DNA of 63,197 nucleotides from Ascidiaceihabitans sp. (GTDB lineage Bacteria; Pseudomonadota; Alphaproteobacteria; Rhodobacterales; Rhodobacteraceae): NCBI GenBank assembly GCA_028825475.1, contig JAPKAB010000014.1, positions 1-63,197 on the forward strand, in the 5' to 3' direction. Below, piece after piece: positions 28,213 to 38,600 of this stretch (the first letter of the stretch is position 1; the number at the start of each line of letters is the position of its first letter). Below the pieces are notes generated by a model. It was not told the DNA's origin. It saw only the letters and a list, made by a program, of their open reading frames with translations, and did no database searches. A program made the position numbers and the translations under genes.

Positions 28213-28872
28213 ATGAATCAGCCCCTGATCCAACTGTTGGTATTGGCCGGCATCGCCGTTTTCCTGATCCTGCGTTTGAAAAACGTATTGGGTACCCGTG
28301 AGGGATTTGAAGATGGTCCTGCCACAGCTCCAGTCAACGAACGCCGTGGTCGCCCTGATCTCGAAGTGATTGAGGGTGGTCCAGATCTGGACATCACCGA
28401 TCATGTCGAGATCGATACGCCACAAGCAGCAGCATTGTCTGGCATGAAGCGCCTTGAGCCATCGTTTAACGTTGGCGATTTCATCGGTGGTGCGCGTGGC
28501 GCATATGAGATGATCGTGATGGGTTACGAGACAGGCGAGTTGGCCGAAATCCAGCCGTTTATGTCCGAAGAAATCTACGAGAGCTTTGTAGACGGTGTTG
28601 CGGCGCGCGAAGACCAAGGTCTGACAATCGATGCAAACTTCTTTGGTGTGCGTGAAATGAAAATGGTCAACGCAACCTTGAACCCAAACACGAACGAGGC
28701 TGAAATTTCGATCCGCTTTGTTGCTGAACTGACATCTGCCGTACGTGATCGCGGTGGTGATATCGTTGAGGGCAGCACAACTGAAGTTAAGAAACAAAAA
28801 GACACATGGGCGTTTGCGCGTACCATGGGTGCGGATGATCCAAATTGGTTACTTGTTTCTACAGACGTTTAA
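28213..28872 (+). CDS. Tim44/TimA-domain membrane-anchored protein
   Basis: 219 residues. It has one N-terminal membrane anchor (PLIQLLVLAGIAVFLILRL) followed by a short charged linker and a Tim44-like domain (residues ~80-215, with FMSEEIYESFVDGVAARE). In alphaproteobacteria this family is a relative of mitochondrial import motor component Tim44, and its bacterial role is not settled; a periplasmic or inner-membrane protein quality function is possible. The mltA gene overlaps its last 28 nt, suggesting one operon with mltA and the Smr gene. Confidence 0.88.
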   Translation: MNQPLIQLLVLAGIAVFLILRLKNVLGTREGFEDGPATAPVNERRGRPDLEVIEGGPDLDITDHVEIDTPQAAALSGMKRLEPSFNVGDFIGGARGAYEMIVMGYETGELAEIQPFMSEEIYESFVDGVAAREDQGLTIDANFFGVREMKMVNATLNPNTNEAEISIRFVAELTSAVRDRGGDIVEGSTTEVKKQKDTWAFARTMGADDPNWLLVSTDV

Positions 28873-29903
28873 GTCACGCGGTCGCGATTGCTTGTGCAGC
28901 AGGTTTTGCCTTAACGGCTGAACCTGCCACAGCAGAAGTGACTTACAAGGTCTTATCATTTGACGATTTAGAAGGCTGGGCAGAGAATGATCATTCCGCT
29001 GCCCTAACCGTGTTTCAGAACACATGTCGCGATATGGATGATCCAGATTGGACGGCGTTGTGTGCCTACGCGACAGCCCAACCAGACGCGCGTACTTTCT
29101 TTGAATTGTTGTTTCGCCCTGTCCTAATTGAGGATGGGAACAAGGCATTGTTCACGGGGTATTTCGAACCTGAACTTAGTGGCTCACGTCAAAAGACCAG
29201 CCGCTATCGATATCCAGTATATGCTATGCTACCCGAAGCACGTCGCATTCGACCATGGCTAACACGCCGTGATATTCTAAGCACCGGCGTTTTGAATGGC
29301 CGCGGCTTAGAAATCGCGTGGGTGGATGATCCTGTTGAATTGTTCTTTTTGCAAATCCAAGGGTCAGGTCGTATTCGCTTGCCCAACGGCAATTTTATCC
29401 GCGTGGGGTATTCTGGAGCCAACGGTCATTTATATCGCTCGCTTGGAGCTGAATTGGTTCGCCGCAAAATTTATAAACCTCATCAGGTCAGTGCCCAAGT
29501 TATCAAAAATTGGGTGCGGCGTAATCCAATTGATGGGCGTGAATTATTATTCCACAGCCCCTCATATGTGTTTTTTCGCAATGTTGATCAGGTGCCTGCA
29601 CATAAAGGCCCGCTTGGGGCAATGAACAGATCGATCACGCAGATGCGCAGCGTTGCTGTGGATCCCAAGTTTGTGAAACTTGGCTCTCCTGTATGGTTGG
29701 AAAAAGACGGCAAAAACCCAATACGTCGTTTGATGATGGCACAAGATACAGGGTCCGCAATTAAAGGTGCCCAGCGTGCCGATGTGTTTGTTGGAACGGG
29801 TGACGAGGCAGGGCGTAAAGCAGGGCGTTTTCGTGATCCCGGTCGGATGATGGTTCTTATGCCAATCCAACGCGCCTATGCGCTGCTACCGGAGGACACC
29901 TGA
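28845..29903 (+). CDS. mltA: Membrane-bound lytic murein transglycosylase A (MltA)
   Basis: 352 residues from TTG 28845, the only start consistent with an in-frame stop just upstream (TGA at 28836). The product begins with a signal peptide (RRLSHAVAIACAAGFALTAEPATA). No lipobox is seen, unlike E. coli MltA. The MltA domain has TGYFEPELSGSR and FFLQIQGSGRIRLPNG, and the C-terminal 3D domain has MMAQDTGSAIKGAQRADVFVGTGDEAG with the catalytic Asp. It cleaves peptidoglycan glycan strands to 1,6-anhydro-MurNAc ends in the periplasm. It overlaps the gene before and shares one base with the gene after. Confidence 0.9.
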   Translation: MVTCFYRRLSHAVAIACAAGFALTAEPATAEVTYKVLSFDDLEGWAENDHSAALTVFQNTCRDMDDPDWTALCAYATAQPDARTFFELLFRPVLIEDGNKALFTGYFEPELSGSRQKTSRYRYPVYAMLPEARRIRPWLTRRDILSTGVLNGRGLEIAWVDDPVELFFLQIQGSGRIRLPNGNFIRVGYSGANGHLYRSLGAELVRRKIYKPHQVSAQVIKNWVRRNPIDGRELLFHSPSYVFFRNVDQVPAHKGPLGAMNRSITQMRSVAVDPKFVKLGSPVWLEKDGKNPIRRLMMAQDTGSAIKGAQRADVFVGTGDEAGRKAGRFRDPGRMMVLMPIQRAYALLPEDT

Positions 29904-30511
29904 TGGGTCGTAAGTTAAGGCCTGAAGAGGTCGAATTGTGGAAGCAAGTGACTGACCGAACTGAACGGTTAGAGCAGGGGCGCAAGCCTGTCGATTTTGG
30001 TGCCATGTTGAATATTGAACCACAAATCTTGCCCATGCCAAAGCGGCGCAAGTTGATCGACACTTTGGTTAAACCATCAGGTCTCAAAGTAGGTCAGAAA
30101 TCCAAATCGTTGATCCGCGTTGATCGTGTCGCACCAATTGCAGAACAAGTGCGAACTGCAAAGATCACGATGGATCGCAAATCCTTTGATCAGATGAAAC
30201 GTGGCAAGCTCAAACCTGAAGGACGCTTGGATTTGCACGGTTTGACATTGGATCGTGCACACCCACTTTTGACGCAGTTTATCCTGTCGGCTTATGGAAA
30301 CGGGAAACGTCTGGTTCTGGTGATCACGGGTAAAGGCAAATCGCGTGATGACGGTGGGCCGATCCCCGTCCGCTTTGGCGTATTGCGCCATCAAGTACCA
30401 CAGTGGTTGGCTCTGGTACCTTTGTCCTCAGCAGTGCTGCAAGTGACCCAAGCCCACGACCGCCATGGTGGCGGCGGCGCATACTACGTCTATCTGCGCA
30501 AACCCCGTTAG
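29903..30511 (+). CDS. Smr-domain protein
   Basis: 202 residues. The C-terminal ~85 residues form a small MutS-related (Smr) domain with RLDLHGLTLDRAHPLL and VITGKGKSRDDGGPIPVRFGVLRH, the LDxHG and TGxG nuclease-like motifs. The N-terminal half is basic and probably disordered. Smr domains may nick DNA or RNA; the specific function in this family is unknown. It starts at the stop codon of mltA (TGATG) and overlaps the convergent MFS gene end by 4 nt. Confidence 0.9.
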   Translation: MGRKLRPEEVELWKQVTDRTERLEQGRKPVDFGAMLNIEPQILPMPKRRKLIDTLVKPSGLKVGQKSKSLIRVDRVAPIAEQVRTAKITMDRKSFDQMKRGKLKPEGRLDLHGLTLDRAHPLLTQFILSAYGNGKRLVLVITGKGKSRDDGGPIPVRFGVLRHQVPQWLALVPLSSAVLQVTQAHDRHGGGGAYYVYLRKPR

Positions 30512-31722
30512 GTTTTTAGACTGGGTGCGTATTTGCGGACGCCAATCCACAAGACAATTGTTGCCAATGCGAAGTAACCTGTGATCCAATAGAATTGGGT
30601 CTCAAGTCCCATACCATAATCAATCATAACACCAGTAATCCCAGGCCCGATTGCTGAGCCTAGCACCATGACAGCAGTGGCAAGTGCCTTGATCGATCCG
30701 ATGAACTTGGTGCCATAGAATTCAGCCCAGAATGCGCCGGGTAATGTTGCACCCGCACCTGCTGTTATACCCAACATGATAAAGCCAAGGGTGATCATGA
30801 GCGTGCTCTGTGCGAGCGCAAAAACTATGAAGGCAGCGATCATGGGCACTTGGATGAATGGCAACAGACGTGGTGTTCCAAGTTTATCTAAACCCCAACC
30901 CGATAGCAGCATCGCACCAACGGACACGGCTGTATAAAGCGGGAATTGTGCGACTAATGCGATGTGCGTGATTTGCTTCAATTCAGCAAAGTGGACCTGA
31001 TGGAAAAAGAACGCGGTGTTGAAAGCAGAAGGTCCAAGGACCGTCGGAACCATGCACCAGAACAAGGGATGGCGCAGTGCTTCAAATCGTTTCCAATATC
31101 GCCCTTCCATACCCAATGATGGGTTTTCGTTTGCCATTGATTGTGGCGTGCGCTCCTTGCGCAGCAACCTTTGTAAAATGGGGATACCTGCAACTGCAAT
31201 CACAGCGGCCACGACCCATAATAAACGCCAGTCCATGACGCCCAACAGCATAACAAAGATAATTGGTAAAACGGCCTGGCCTGCGGAAAAACCAAGGGCA
31301 GAAATTGACAGCGCACGACCACGTGCTGCAGAAAACCAACGGGCCATTGCAACGACAGCAATGTGGCTGGTCATGCCCTGCCCGAAAAGGCGAAGCGCAA
31401 AGATCACTAAAGGCAGCAAGACGGCAAATGGGTTAAAGGCCATGAACAAACAAGCCAGTGCAAGCAGCAACAAAACAGCGGGGCCCAGTGTGCGAACGCG
31501 AAACTTATCCGTCAGGCCACCAGCCCATACCATCACAACAGCTGAGGCGGTTGTACCCAAGGCATATATCCCGCCCCAAGAGCCGTGGCTTAGGCCAAAT
31601 TCGGACTGAATTTCCGCAGCAAAAATAGATATGAAAAACGTCTGCCCAAAGGACGATAGCAACGTCAAAAGCGCACCCGCCGCCAACCAAGGGGCGTTTC
31701 TAAATAGAAATGTATCGCGCAT
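30508..31722 (-). CDS. Major facilitator superfamily transporter
   Basis: 404 residues with about 12 membrane helices. Signature parts: LSHGSWGGIYALGTTASAVVMVWAGGLTDKFRVRTLGP (loop 2-3, DKFRVR) and ARWFSAARGRALSISALGFSAGQAVLP. It resembles MFS proteins of the oxalate/formate or CynX type, but the substrate cannot be named. It is transcribed in the same direction as hslU, which lies upstream in the orientation of transcription. A hairpin separates the two genes. Confidence 0.85.
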   Translation of the reverse strand: MRDTFLFRNAPWLAAGALLTLLSSFGQTFFISIFAAEIQSEFGLSHGSWGGIYALGTTASAVVMVWAGGLTDKFRVRTLGPAVLLLLALACLFMAFNPFAVLLPLVIFALRLFGQGMTSHIAVVAMARWFSAARGRALSISALGFSAGQAVLPIIFVMLLGVMDWRLLWVVAAVIAVAGIPILQRLLRKERTPQSMANENPSLGMEGRYWKRFEALRHPLFWCMVPTVLGPSAFNTAFFFHQVHFAELKQITHIALVAQFPLYTAVSVGAMLLSGWGLDKLGTPRLLPFIQVPMIAAFIVFALAQSTLMITLGFIMLGITAGAGATLPGAFWAEFYGTKFIGSIKALATAVMVLGSAIGPGITGVMIDYGMGLETQFYWITGYFALATIVLWIGVRKYAPSLKT

Positions 31723-31736
31723 GGGCTGACCTTAAG

Positions 31737-31764
31737 GCTGGGATTGGAACAGCCCTATCCCAGC
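31737..31764 (-). terminator. Hairpin between hslU and the MFS gene
   Basis: Arms GCTGGGAT (31737-31744) and ATCCCAGC (31757-31764) match perfectly around a 12-nt loop, 14 nt past the end of hslU. No T tract follows on the transcribed strand, so intrinsic termination is only possible; it may stabilise a 3' end or mark Rho-dependent processing. Confidence 0.4.
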
Positions 31765-31777
31765 AATCTGGCCCTGA

Positions 31778-33085
31778 CTAGAGCACGTAGCGGCTTAGGT
31801 CTGTGGACTTGGTCAACTCGCCTAGGTTCTTTTCAACAAATGCAGCATCCACGACGACCTCATCACCTGCGCGATCAGGGGCGCCAAAGGACAGTTCCTC
31901 AAACACCCGTTCCATCACAGTATAGAGACGGCGGGCGCCAATGTTCTCAACGCTTTGGTTCACGTCAGCTGCAATTTTTGCCAACGCTTTAATGCCATCT
32001 TCTTCAAATGTAACGGTCACTTCTTCAGTACCCATCAAGGCAGAATACTGAAGTGTCAGGGCATTCTCTGTCTCTGTTAGGATACGAACAAAATCACTCT
32101 CTGTGAGTGGCTGCAATTCAACACGGATCGGCAGGCGGCCTTGAAGCTCAGGCAATAAATCCGATGGCTTGGCTATATGAAAAGCACCAGATGCGATGAA
32201 TAGGATATGATCCGTTTTGACCGTGCCATGCTTGGTACTGACATTGGTACCCTCGATAAGCGGCAACAGATCGCGCTGCACACCTTCACGGCTCACATCG
32301 CCACCACGGGCATCTGCGCGGGTGCAAACCTTGTCGATCTCGTCCAGAAATACGATGCCATTTTGCTCAACAGCTTCAAGGGCAGCGCGTGTGACGGTTT
32401 CGTCGTCCAGAAGTTTGTCGGCCTCTTCGCCAATCAGAACTTCGTAGCATTCTGAAACTTTTAGTTTGCGGCGGGTGGTGCGCCCACCCATGGCTTTTCC
32501 AAACATTTCACCAAGGTTCATCATACCCATGTTTGATCCAGGTTGCCCCGGGATTTCCATTGATGGGAAAGGGCTCGTTGTGTCTGCGACCTCAAGTTCG
32601 ATAACCGTGTCATCCAGAACGCCCGACTTCAGCTTTTTGCGGAACATGTCGCGTGTGCCTTCGCGTGCATCAGTGCCTGCGATTGCATCAATCACGCGGT
32701 CTTCGGCAGCTTGGTGTGCCTTGGTTTTTACATCGTCGCGCATGTGTTCGCGCGTCATTGTGATCGCGCTTTCCATCAGATCGCGGATGATCTGTTCTAC
32801 GTCGCGGCCAACGTAACCGACTTCAGTAAACTTCGTCGCTTCGACCTTTAGAAAGGGTGCTTTTGCCAGTTTGGCCAAACGACGGCTGATTTCAGTTTTA
32901 CCAACGCCAGTGGGGCCAATCATTAGGATATTTTTTGGATAGACTTCATCACGCAAATCATCTGGCAATTGCTTGCGGCGCCAGCGATTACGTAGTGCAA
33001 CGGCAACAGCGCGTTTGGCGTCGTTTTGACCGATGATAAAGCGATCAAGTTCTGAAACAATTTCTCTGGGTGTAAGATCGGTCAA
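31778..33085 (-). CDS. hslU: ATP-dependent protease ATPase subunit HslU
   Basis: 435 residues. AAA+ unfoldase that feeds substrates to HslV. N-terminal [40 protein letters not shown]; Walker [18 protein letters not shown]; pore loop [12 protein letters not shown]; Walker [10 protein letters not shown]. The C-terminal LSRYVL tail, which activates HslV, is intact. It is separated from hslV by 550 nt that hold an inverted DM13 gene, although both protease genes point left. Confidence 0.97.
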   Translation of the reverse strand: MTDLTPREIVSELDRFIIGQNDAKRAVAVALRNRWRRKQLPDDLRDEVYPKNILMIGPTGVGKTEISRRLAKLAKAPFLKVEATKFTEVGYVGRDVEQIIRDLMESAITMTREHMRDDVKTKAHQAAEDRVIDAIAGTDAREGTRDMFRKKLKSGVLDDTVIELEVADTTSPFPSMEIPGQPGSNMGMMNLGEMFGKAMGGRTTRRKLKVSECYEVLIGEEADKLLDDETVTRAALEAVEQNGIVFLDEIDKVCTRADARGGDVSREGVQRDLLPLIEGTNVSTKHGTVKTDHILFIASGAFHIAKPSDLLPELQGRLPIRVELQPLTESDFVRILTETENALTLQYSALMGTEEVTVTFEEDGIKALAKIAADVNQSVENIGARRLYTVMERVFEELSFGAPDRAGDEVVVDAAFVEKNLGELTKSTDLSRYVL

Positions 33086-33253
33086 AGGGGCATCCTGCGT
33101 TGAAAGACTGTTAATTTATGTAAGGGCTGGGCTCTGGAACGCAACCATGAACACGAAAACAACTGTCGAATTCACGAATGGGAGAGGTGGCTAGCGGGAA
33201 AATAATTCATCTGTCAGGTTGGGTCCTAACAATTAGCAATCAAAGGAATGCCA

Positions 33254-33637
33254 ATGAAACGTCGTCTTTTTCTGAATTTATCCATAGCCGCTGGTGCAAC
33301 AACACTGGCATCACCACTCTTTGCCGGTGGCCATGGCCGGCTTGCTGAGTTCAAAGGTGTGAATGGTCACATTACGACAGGTCGCGCGGAAATTGCCAAA
33401 AAGGACGGCGGGTTCGTTGTAAACCTCTTGGATGATTTCACCTTTGACGGCGCCCCTGACCCCAAAATCGCATTGGGGAAAAATGGCTTTGATAAGTCGA
33501 CAATTATGGGCCCACTCAAAATCTTAAATGGTGCGTCATCTTATGAAGTTCCAAAAGGGATCAACCCAGACGACTACAATGAGGTCTGGGTCTGGTGCGA
33601 AAGATTTAATGTGGGTCTTGGTGTTGCGAAGTTTTGA
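33254..33637 (+). CDS. Exported DM13-domain protein
   Basis: 127 residues from ATG 33254, with AAAGGA 6 nt upstream; the ATG at 33248 sits directly on that site. A signal peptide with a twin-arginine-like start (KRRLFLNLSIAAGATTLASPLFAGG) sends it to the periplasm. The rest is a DM13 domain: IALGKNGF and YNEVWVWCERFNVGLGVA, with the single conserved Cys. DM13 domains are proposed to act in electron transfer. It is transcribed against hslU and hslV, between them, and its stop directly abuts the hslV stop codon. Confidence 0.8.
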   Translation: MKRRLFLNLSIAAGATTLASPLFAGGHGRLAEFKGVNGHITTGRAEIAKKDGGFVVNLLDDFTFDGAPDPKIALGKNGFDKSTIMGPLKILNGASSYEVPKGINPDDYNEVWVWCERFNVGLGVAKF

Positions 33638-34201
33638 TTAAGATTTCTTCTTAATAGCCTCTACAGTCAGTTTGCCGTTGGTATAAACACAAATATCAGC
33701 GGCAATCGCCATCGCATTACGCGCGATCTGTTCTGCGTTACGATCACTGTCCATCAATCCACGCGCTGCGGCCAAGGCAAAGTTACCACCTGATCCGATG
33801 GCTGCTACATTGTGCTCAGGTTCAAGAACATCACCAGCGCCAGTAATTACGAACAACTCAGTTCCATCCGTAACAATCAACATGGCTTCGAGCTTTTGCA
33901 AATACTTGTCTGTGCGCCAATCTTTGGCCAACTCAACAGAGGCACGCGCCAATTGGCCCGGCGTTGCTTCTAGTTTGGCCTCTAACCGTTCCAGCAGCGT
34001 AAACGCATCGGCAGTTGATCCCGCAAACCCAGCAACGACATCAAATCCACCTGGGGACAAGCGGCGCACTTTACGCGCAGTGCCTTTGATAACGGTTTGT
34101 CCCAATGACACTTGACCATCGCCTGCAATCACAACTTCACCGTCTTTTTTGACGCCGATAATTGTGGTTCCATGCCAACCTGGGAATTTGTTCGTAGCCA
34201 T
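33638..34201 (-). CDS. hslV: ATP-dependent protease subunit HslV
   Basis: 187 residues. The peptidase of the HslVU proteasome-like complex. The propeptide [11 protein letters not shown] is cut to expose the N-terminal Thr12 nucleophile ([23 protein letters not shown]), and Lys44-type residues follow (GTARKVRRL). Its partner hslU is downstream in the same direction, beyond the DM13 gene. A start site is seen 26 nt before the divergent kinase gene. Confidence 0.96.
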   Translation of the reverse strand: MATNKFPGWHGTTIIGVKKDGEVVIAGDGQVSLGQTVIKGTARKVRRLSPGGFDVVAGFAGSTADAFTLLERLEAKLEATPGQLARASVELAKDWRTDKYLQKLEAMLIVTDGTELFVITGAGDVLEPEHNVAAIGSGGNFALAAARGLMDSDRNAEQIARNAMAIAADICVYTNGKLTVEAIKKKS

Positions 34202-34227
34202 GATGTTTACTCCTATTGTGATAGTAT

Positions 34228-35244
34228 ATGAAAACTGTCAGCCTGTTTCGCAAGTTGGAAACGGAAAAAGAGGACGTTGTGCCAAAAATAGATGGTCTTC
34301 GCACTTCTGCATCCCGATGCTTTTCCATTCTTGCAGCACATGCTGGCCTTGATGGCGGTGTTTATTCCTGTGGCACCGAGTGGATCAAAAACGAAGAAAA
34401 TCGTTTACATATAGTCCAATGCTATGAAGGTAACGGGGTGGATTCTGTCATCTTGAAACATGCATTTTTACCTTCAGATCTAGCTGTATTTCCGCAAATA
34501 TTGGCGGCCCATCAACAAGCGTACAACGCCTTGGAAAATCGCGATGATGTCGCTGTCCCAAAAGTGTTAGCGCAAGATGTGGCTCAACAAGCCTACCTTA
34601 TGGAATTTTCGCATGGGATTACATTTTTAGACCTGTGTCGCAGGGCTGAGGATCATGGCCCATTTTTGCGTAAAGCGGGGGCATGGATTGCGGCCTACCA
34701 CGCTGGCACCTTCAAAGAGGAACGGGCGTTTCAGCCTAAATTCATGGCACGCCATATGTTGCATCTTGTAAATCAAATGGAATGTGGTGAACGAAAAATT
34801 CACGGTCAGAAAAAGTTTATTGAATTGACGAAGAAACTGACCAGTGATGTTGGATATGCCGAAGGCTATATTGGCAAGGTTTCAGCCAAACATGGGGATC
34901 TGAACGCGTATAACCTTTTGATGTCAGATCACACTATAACAGGGTTTGATTTCATGGGTCGAAGTGATGCGCCTGTGGCTTATGATATCTCGCGGTTCTT
35001 GCTTAGCTACATGCAATTGGTCGGAGATGTTGATGCGCTGCCTGCAGGACATGTGTTGCCACCTGATATGATGGACGCCTTCTGGGAGGGGTATGATTTC
35101 ATCAACCCTAACGATCCGACGGTCAAGTTCCTAATGAAGACGCAGGTCTTGACAGATTGGAACCGATTGTCCGGTGGGGCGAATGTTCAAAGCTCTGTTC
35201 GCTTTGCGCGGATCAAAAAAATAGCGCGCCAAGCATTTACCTGA
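34228..35244 (+). CDS. APH-like phosphotransferase (aminoglycoside/choline-kinase fold), substrate unknown
   Basis: 338 residues from ATG 34228; GTG 34279 with AGAGGA just upstream is an alternative. The catalytic loop is [14 protein letters not shown], followed by [19 protein letters not shown], which match the HGDx(H/L)xxN and (I)DFxG metal-binding motifs of the APH family. The N-lobe has LKHAFLPSD with a likely ATP-binding Lys. The protein probably phosphorylates a small molecule in the cytoplasm. It diverges from hslV by 26 nt and has no neighbours in its own direction, so the target cannot be inferred. Confidence 0.7.
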   Translation: MKTVSLFRKLETEKEDVVPKIDGLRTSASRCFSILAAHAGLDGGVYSCGTEWIKNEENRLHIVQCYEGNGVDSVILKHAFLPSDLAVFPQILAAHQQAYNALENRDDVAVPKVLAQDVAQQAYLMEFSHGITFLDLCRRAEDHGPFLRKAGAWIAAYHAGTFKEERAFQPKFMARHMLHLVNQMECGERKIHGQKKFIELTKKLTSDVGYAEGYIGKVSAKHGDLNAYNLLMSDHTITGFDFMGRSDAPVAYDISRFLLSYMQLVGDVDALPAGHVLPPDMMDAFWEGYDFINPNDPTVKFLMKTQVLTDWNRLSGGANVQSSVRFARIKKIARQAFT

Positions 35245-35275
35245 CACGCTATTCTAAAATCAATGTTGTGTGGTC

Positions 35276-35596
35276 TTAGAGGGACTCTTCGATCCAGCTT
35301 TTCAACGCTGCTTTTGGCTTTGCGCCTGCCATGTTTGCAACAACTTGGCCGTCTTTGATGACGAATAGGGCAGGGATGCCACGGACACCCATTTTTGCTG
35401 CTGAGTTTGGGTTGGTGTCGACGTCAACTTTGACGATCTTGACCTTACCACCCAGCTCTTCAGACAATTCTTCGAGTGACGGGCCGATTTGTTTACAAGG
35501 GCCACACCATTCTGCCCAAAAATCAACAACAACTGGGATGTCTGAATTTGTGACTTCTGCTTCGAATTGTGCGTCTGATACTGCAACGGTTGCCAT
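35276..35596 (-). CDS. trxA: Thioredoxin
   Basis: 106 residues from ATG 35596, with GGAGAA 6-8 nt upstream; an in-frame start at 35611 would overlap this site. Classic fold and active site: [28 protein letters not shown] at residues 30-34, and cis-Pro in [13 protein letters not shown]. General cytoplasmic protein disulfide reductant, which also recycles methionine sulfoxide reductases. It lies downstream of addA in the same direction. Confidence 0.97.
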   Translation of the reverse strand: MATVAVSDAQFEAEVTNSDIPVVVDFWAEWCGPCKQIGPSLEELSEELGGKVKIVKVDVDTNPNSAAKMGVRGIPALFVIKDGQVVANMAGAKPKAALKSWIEESL

Positions 35597-35650
35597 TTGG
35601 CTTCTCCTCAAGGGGCTAATTTGTTGGTTGGGAACCTATGTACCCAGTGT

Positions 35651-38600
35651 TCAAAGGTCAAGATATGTTGATGTCTTTAGCGCCTGAGACACAAGATCGT
35701 GTGTTAAAGGCATTAAGCTTTGTGTGTTGGTCCACAATATAGCTGTTTCGATCTGATGGTCGGGATATATTTCGCACAACGCGCGGGCATAGGCACCCAT
35801 TTGGCGAAGCAAACCAATTGGACAATCTTCAGCTGAATGAGGGATGGCACGGTTGGTTTTGAAATCGATCGCGGTGACCTTATTGTCGGTTATCAACAAG
35901 CGGTCAATCGTGCCATGAATGCGTTGCGACCCGATGGGGGCCGTGATCGAAACTTCTGCCAAGGTGTCAGGTGCAAAGACATGGGCCAATTCGGGCTTAT
36001 CCAAAACGGCGACCGCTTCGGCCTTCGCTTGGGTTCGCAAGATGTCTGACAACCCAAAATCCCGTTCAGTGGATTTATGCGGGTGTTCTAGATGCCAGTG
36101 CACCAAACTACCGTATGAAAGGGCGGTATCCTCATCCATTCCCAACTCACCTGCAAGGGCTTTGGCACCGCCCAGATCAGAAGGTGAAAGGGTTCTGGTT
36201 GCCTCAACAGGGTCGGCAGATTTTTGAGTATAAAGCGTCTCTAATACGGGGGGATTTGTCGAAGTTATCATCTTTTGTTTAAAATCGGGGGCATCCCAGT
36301 CGCCGTGTTCAACCCGCAGGATCGGGCCAACTTCGGGCATGGACACATCCACCGCACCGGCGTGTTCCATCGCGCCCTGAACAGTGTGGTACCATGAGGG
36401 TTCGCTCTTACCTAAATCACCTGCCGCGGCCACAATCAGCCATTTCTCTGCGCGGCTCAACGCCACATAGAGCAGGCGCAGTTGTTCATTGCGCTGGGCG
36501 TCTTTCATCTCTTCCAATGCGTCCTGCATTGTCTTGGGTGTTTCGCCATCTCGCGCTTTCCAAACGGGCACATCACCCATTTTGATCACTTCGCTTTTCA
36601 CCTGAATGTTGCGTTTGCCAGTGTCCGGTAAAATTACGATGGGTGCCTCAAGGCCCTTTGATCCATGCACCGTCATCACGCGAATTTGGTCGGACGCGCT
36701 GTCGATTTGGCGTTTTATGTTCAGATCATCGGCCTTCATCCAGACGATGAACCCGGTCAGGCTGGGAACCGCTGTGCGTTCATATGCCAGCGCTTGGGAG
36801 AGCAATGCATTAATGCCATCTTCTGCCTCTGTGCCCAAACGCCCTAACAATTTGCGCCGCCCATCGTGGCGGGTCAAAATACGTTCGATCAGATCGTAAG
36901 GGCGCAAGAAATCAGCATTGTCACGCAGATCTCGCAGAACAGGTACCGTATCTGGAAAATTATCTGCGCGATCACGCAGGTTTTGCCATAGGTGCTCTTG
37001 GGTTCTGCGATGTGCCACGTCGAACAGTTGTTGTTCGCTCCACCCAAACAGCGGGGATTTCAATACGGTGGCAAGCGATAGACTGTCTTCTGGTGTCGCC
37101 AAAAAGGAAAGCAACGCACCTAGGTCACGCACCGCCAATTCAGCGCCAACCTTTAGTCGATCGGCACCAGCTATGGCCAGTTTCTGAACCTTACAGGCGC
37201 GAATAATCTCAGAAAATAGGGCAGAGCGGCGTTGCACAAGAATCAGAAAATCACCGGCCGTAATAGGGCGCTTGATTATTGTACCTTTTGGTCCGTCATC
37301 AGGGATAGTGTGTTTGTCGTTAATCAGTTTGGCGATGGAGCGGGCAATTTGATCCGCCAAAACCACCGTGTGGTGCTGCTCGCTGCGCCGATCAATCGGA
37401 TCGAACCAATCACGTTCATCATCGTCTTTTATTGGTTCGATGACAGGCCATAAATCTACGCGACCGGGCAGGTCGGATTTAAACGCGATGTGCTTCGAAT
37501 CCTGCACAAACCCAGCTTGGGTTTTGTTGTCAAAGGTCTGATCCACCATACGCAAAATCGCAGCAGAGGAACGGAAAGAAAAATCCAATGTTGTTTCTTG
37601 GAAGGGCGCGCCAATAGCTGCGAACTTTTCCTTAAACTCATTCTGCATCCGGTCAAATTCACGCGGGTCTGCCCCTTGGAATGAATAGATGGACTGTTTT
37701 TTATCTCCAACAACAAACAAGGTGCGTTTGACATCTTCGCGTGCACCATCCCCGCTTGAGAACTCCTCGGCCAGTTTGCGGATCACATCCCACTGGTCTG
37801 GGCTGGTATCTTGGGCCTCATCCACAAGAATGTGGTCGATCCCGCCATCAATGCGGAACAGCACCCACGCCGCCACTTTTTCATCATTTAAAAGGTTCCG
37901 TGCCTTTAGGATCAGATCGTCAAAGTCTAACCAGCCGCGCACGAGTTTGGCCTGTTCGTATTTCCCAACGAAGGCATGGGCAAAGTCGTGTAAAACCTGT
38001 GTTCGACGCGCAGACTGAAGGGCCAAACGCCTATCTCGCGTATCTTCGATCCGCAGCATGAATGCCTCTAATTGGGGCATCAATGCTTCAACATTGCCTT
38101 GGGTCGCTTTGGTCGGAAACGTCCCTAACTTGGCTGAAAACGGATCTTTAGCACTGACACCAGTTAGAAAAACACTTTCCAAAATGGGCAAAGATTTAAG
38201 GGACAATGTGCCCAACATCTTCAGTTTTTCACCAGCCTTACCATCATTGCCACCTTTGGAGGTCAAAACGGGGATCAGCTGATCTAGCAGCTGCCGTTCA
38301 CCACCTTGAAACGCCAACCCTTCAATCCCTGCCTCGTCCAATCCCGCGGCTTGACCAAACAGCGCAAGGCAATCATCCCACGCTAATGAATTTGCAAATG
38401 CAGTACGGTGGCCCACAATTTCTTGGGTCAATCGCAAGAAATCTTCGCCTGAGTATTGGTTGGCAAGTGCGGCAACCAAACCCGCTTCTGGTCCGTCTGC
38501 CATCATATCCACGATCTCACCGCGCAGCATGTCAGCCGCGCGTTCTTCGATCTCTTTGAATTGTGGGCTTACGTCGGCTTCCAATGGAAAGCGGCGCAGA

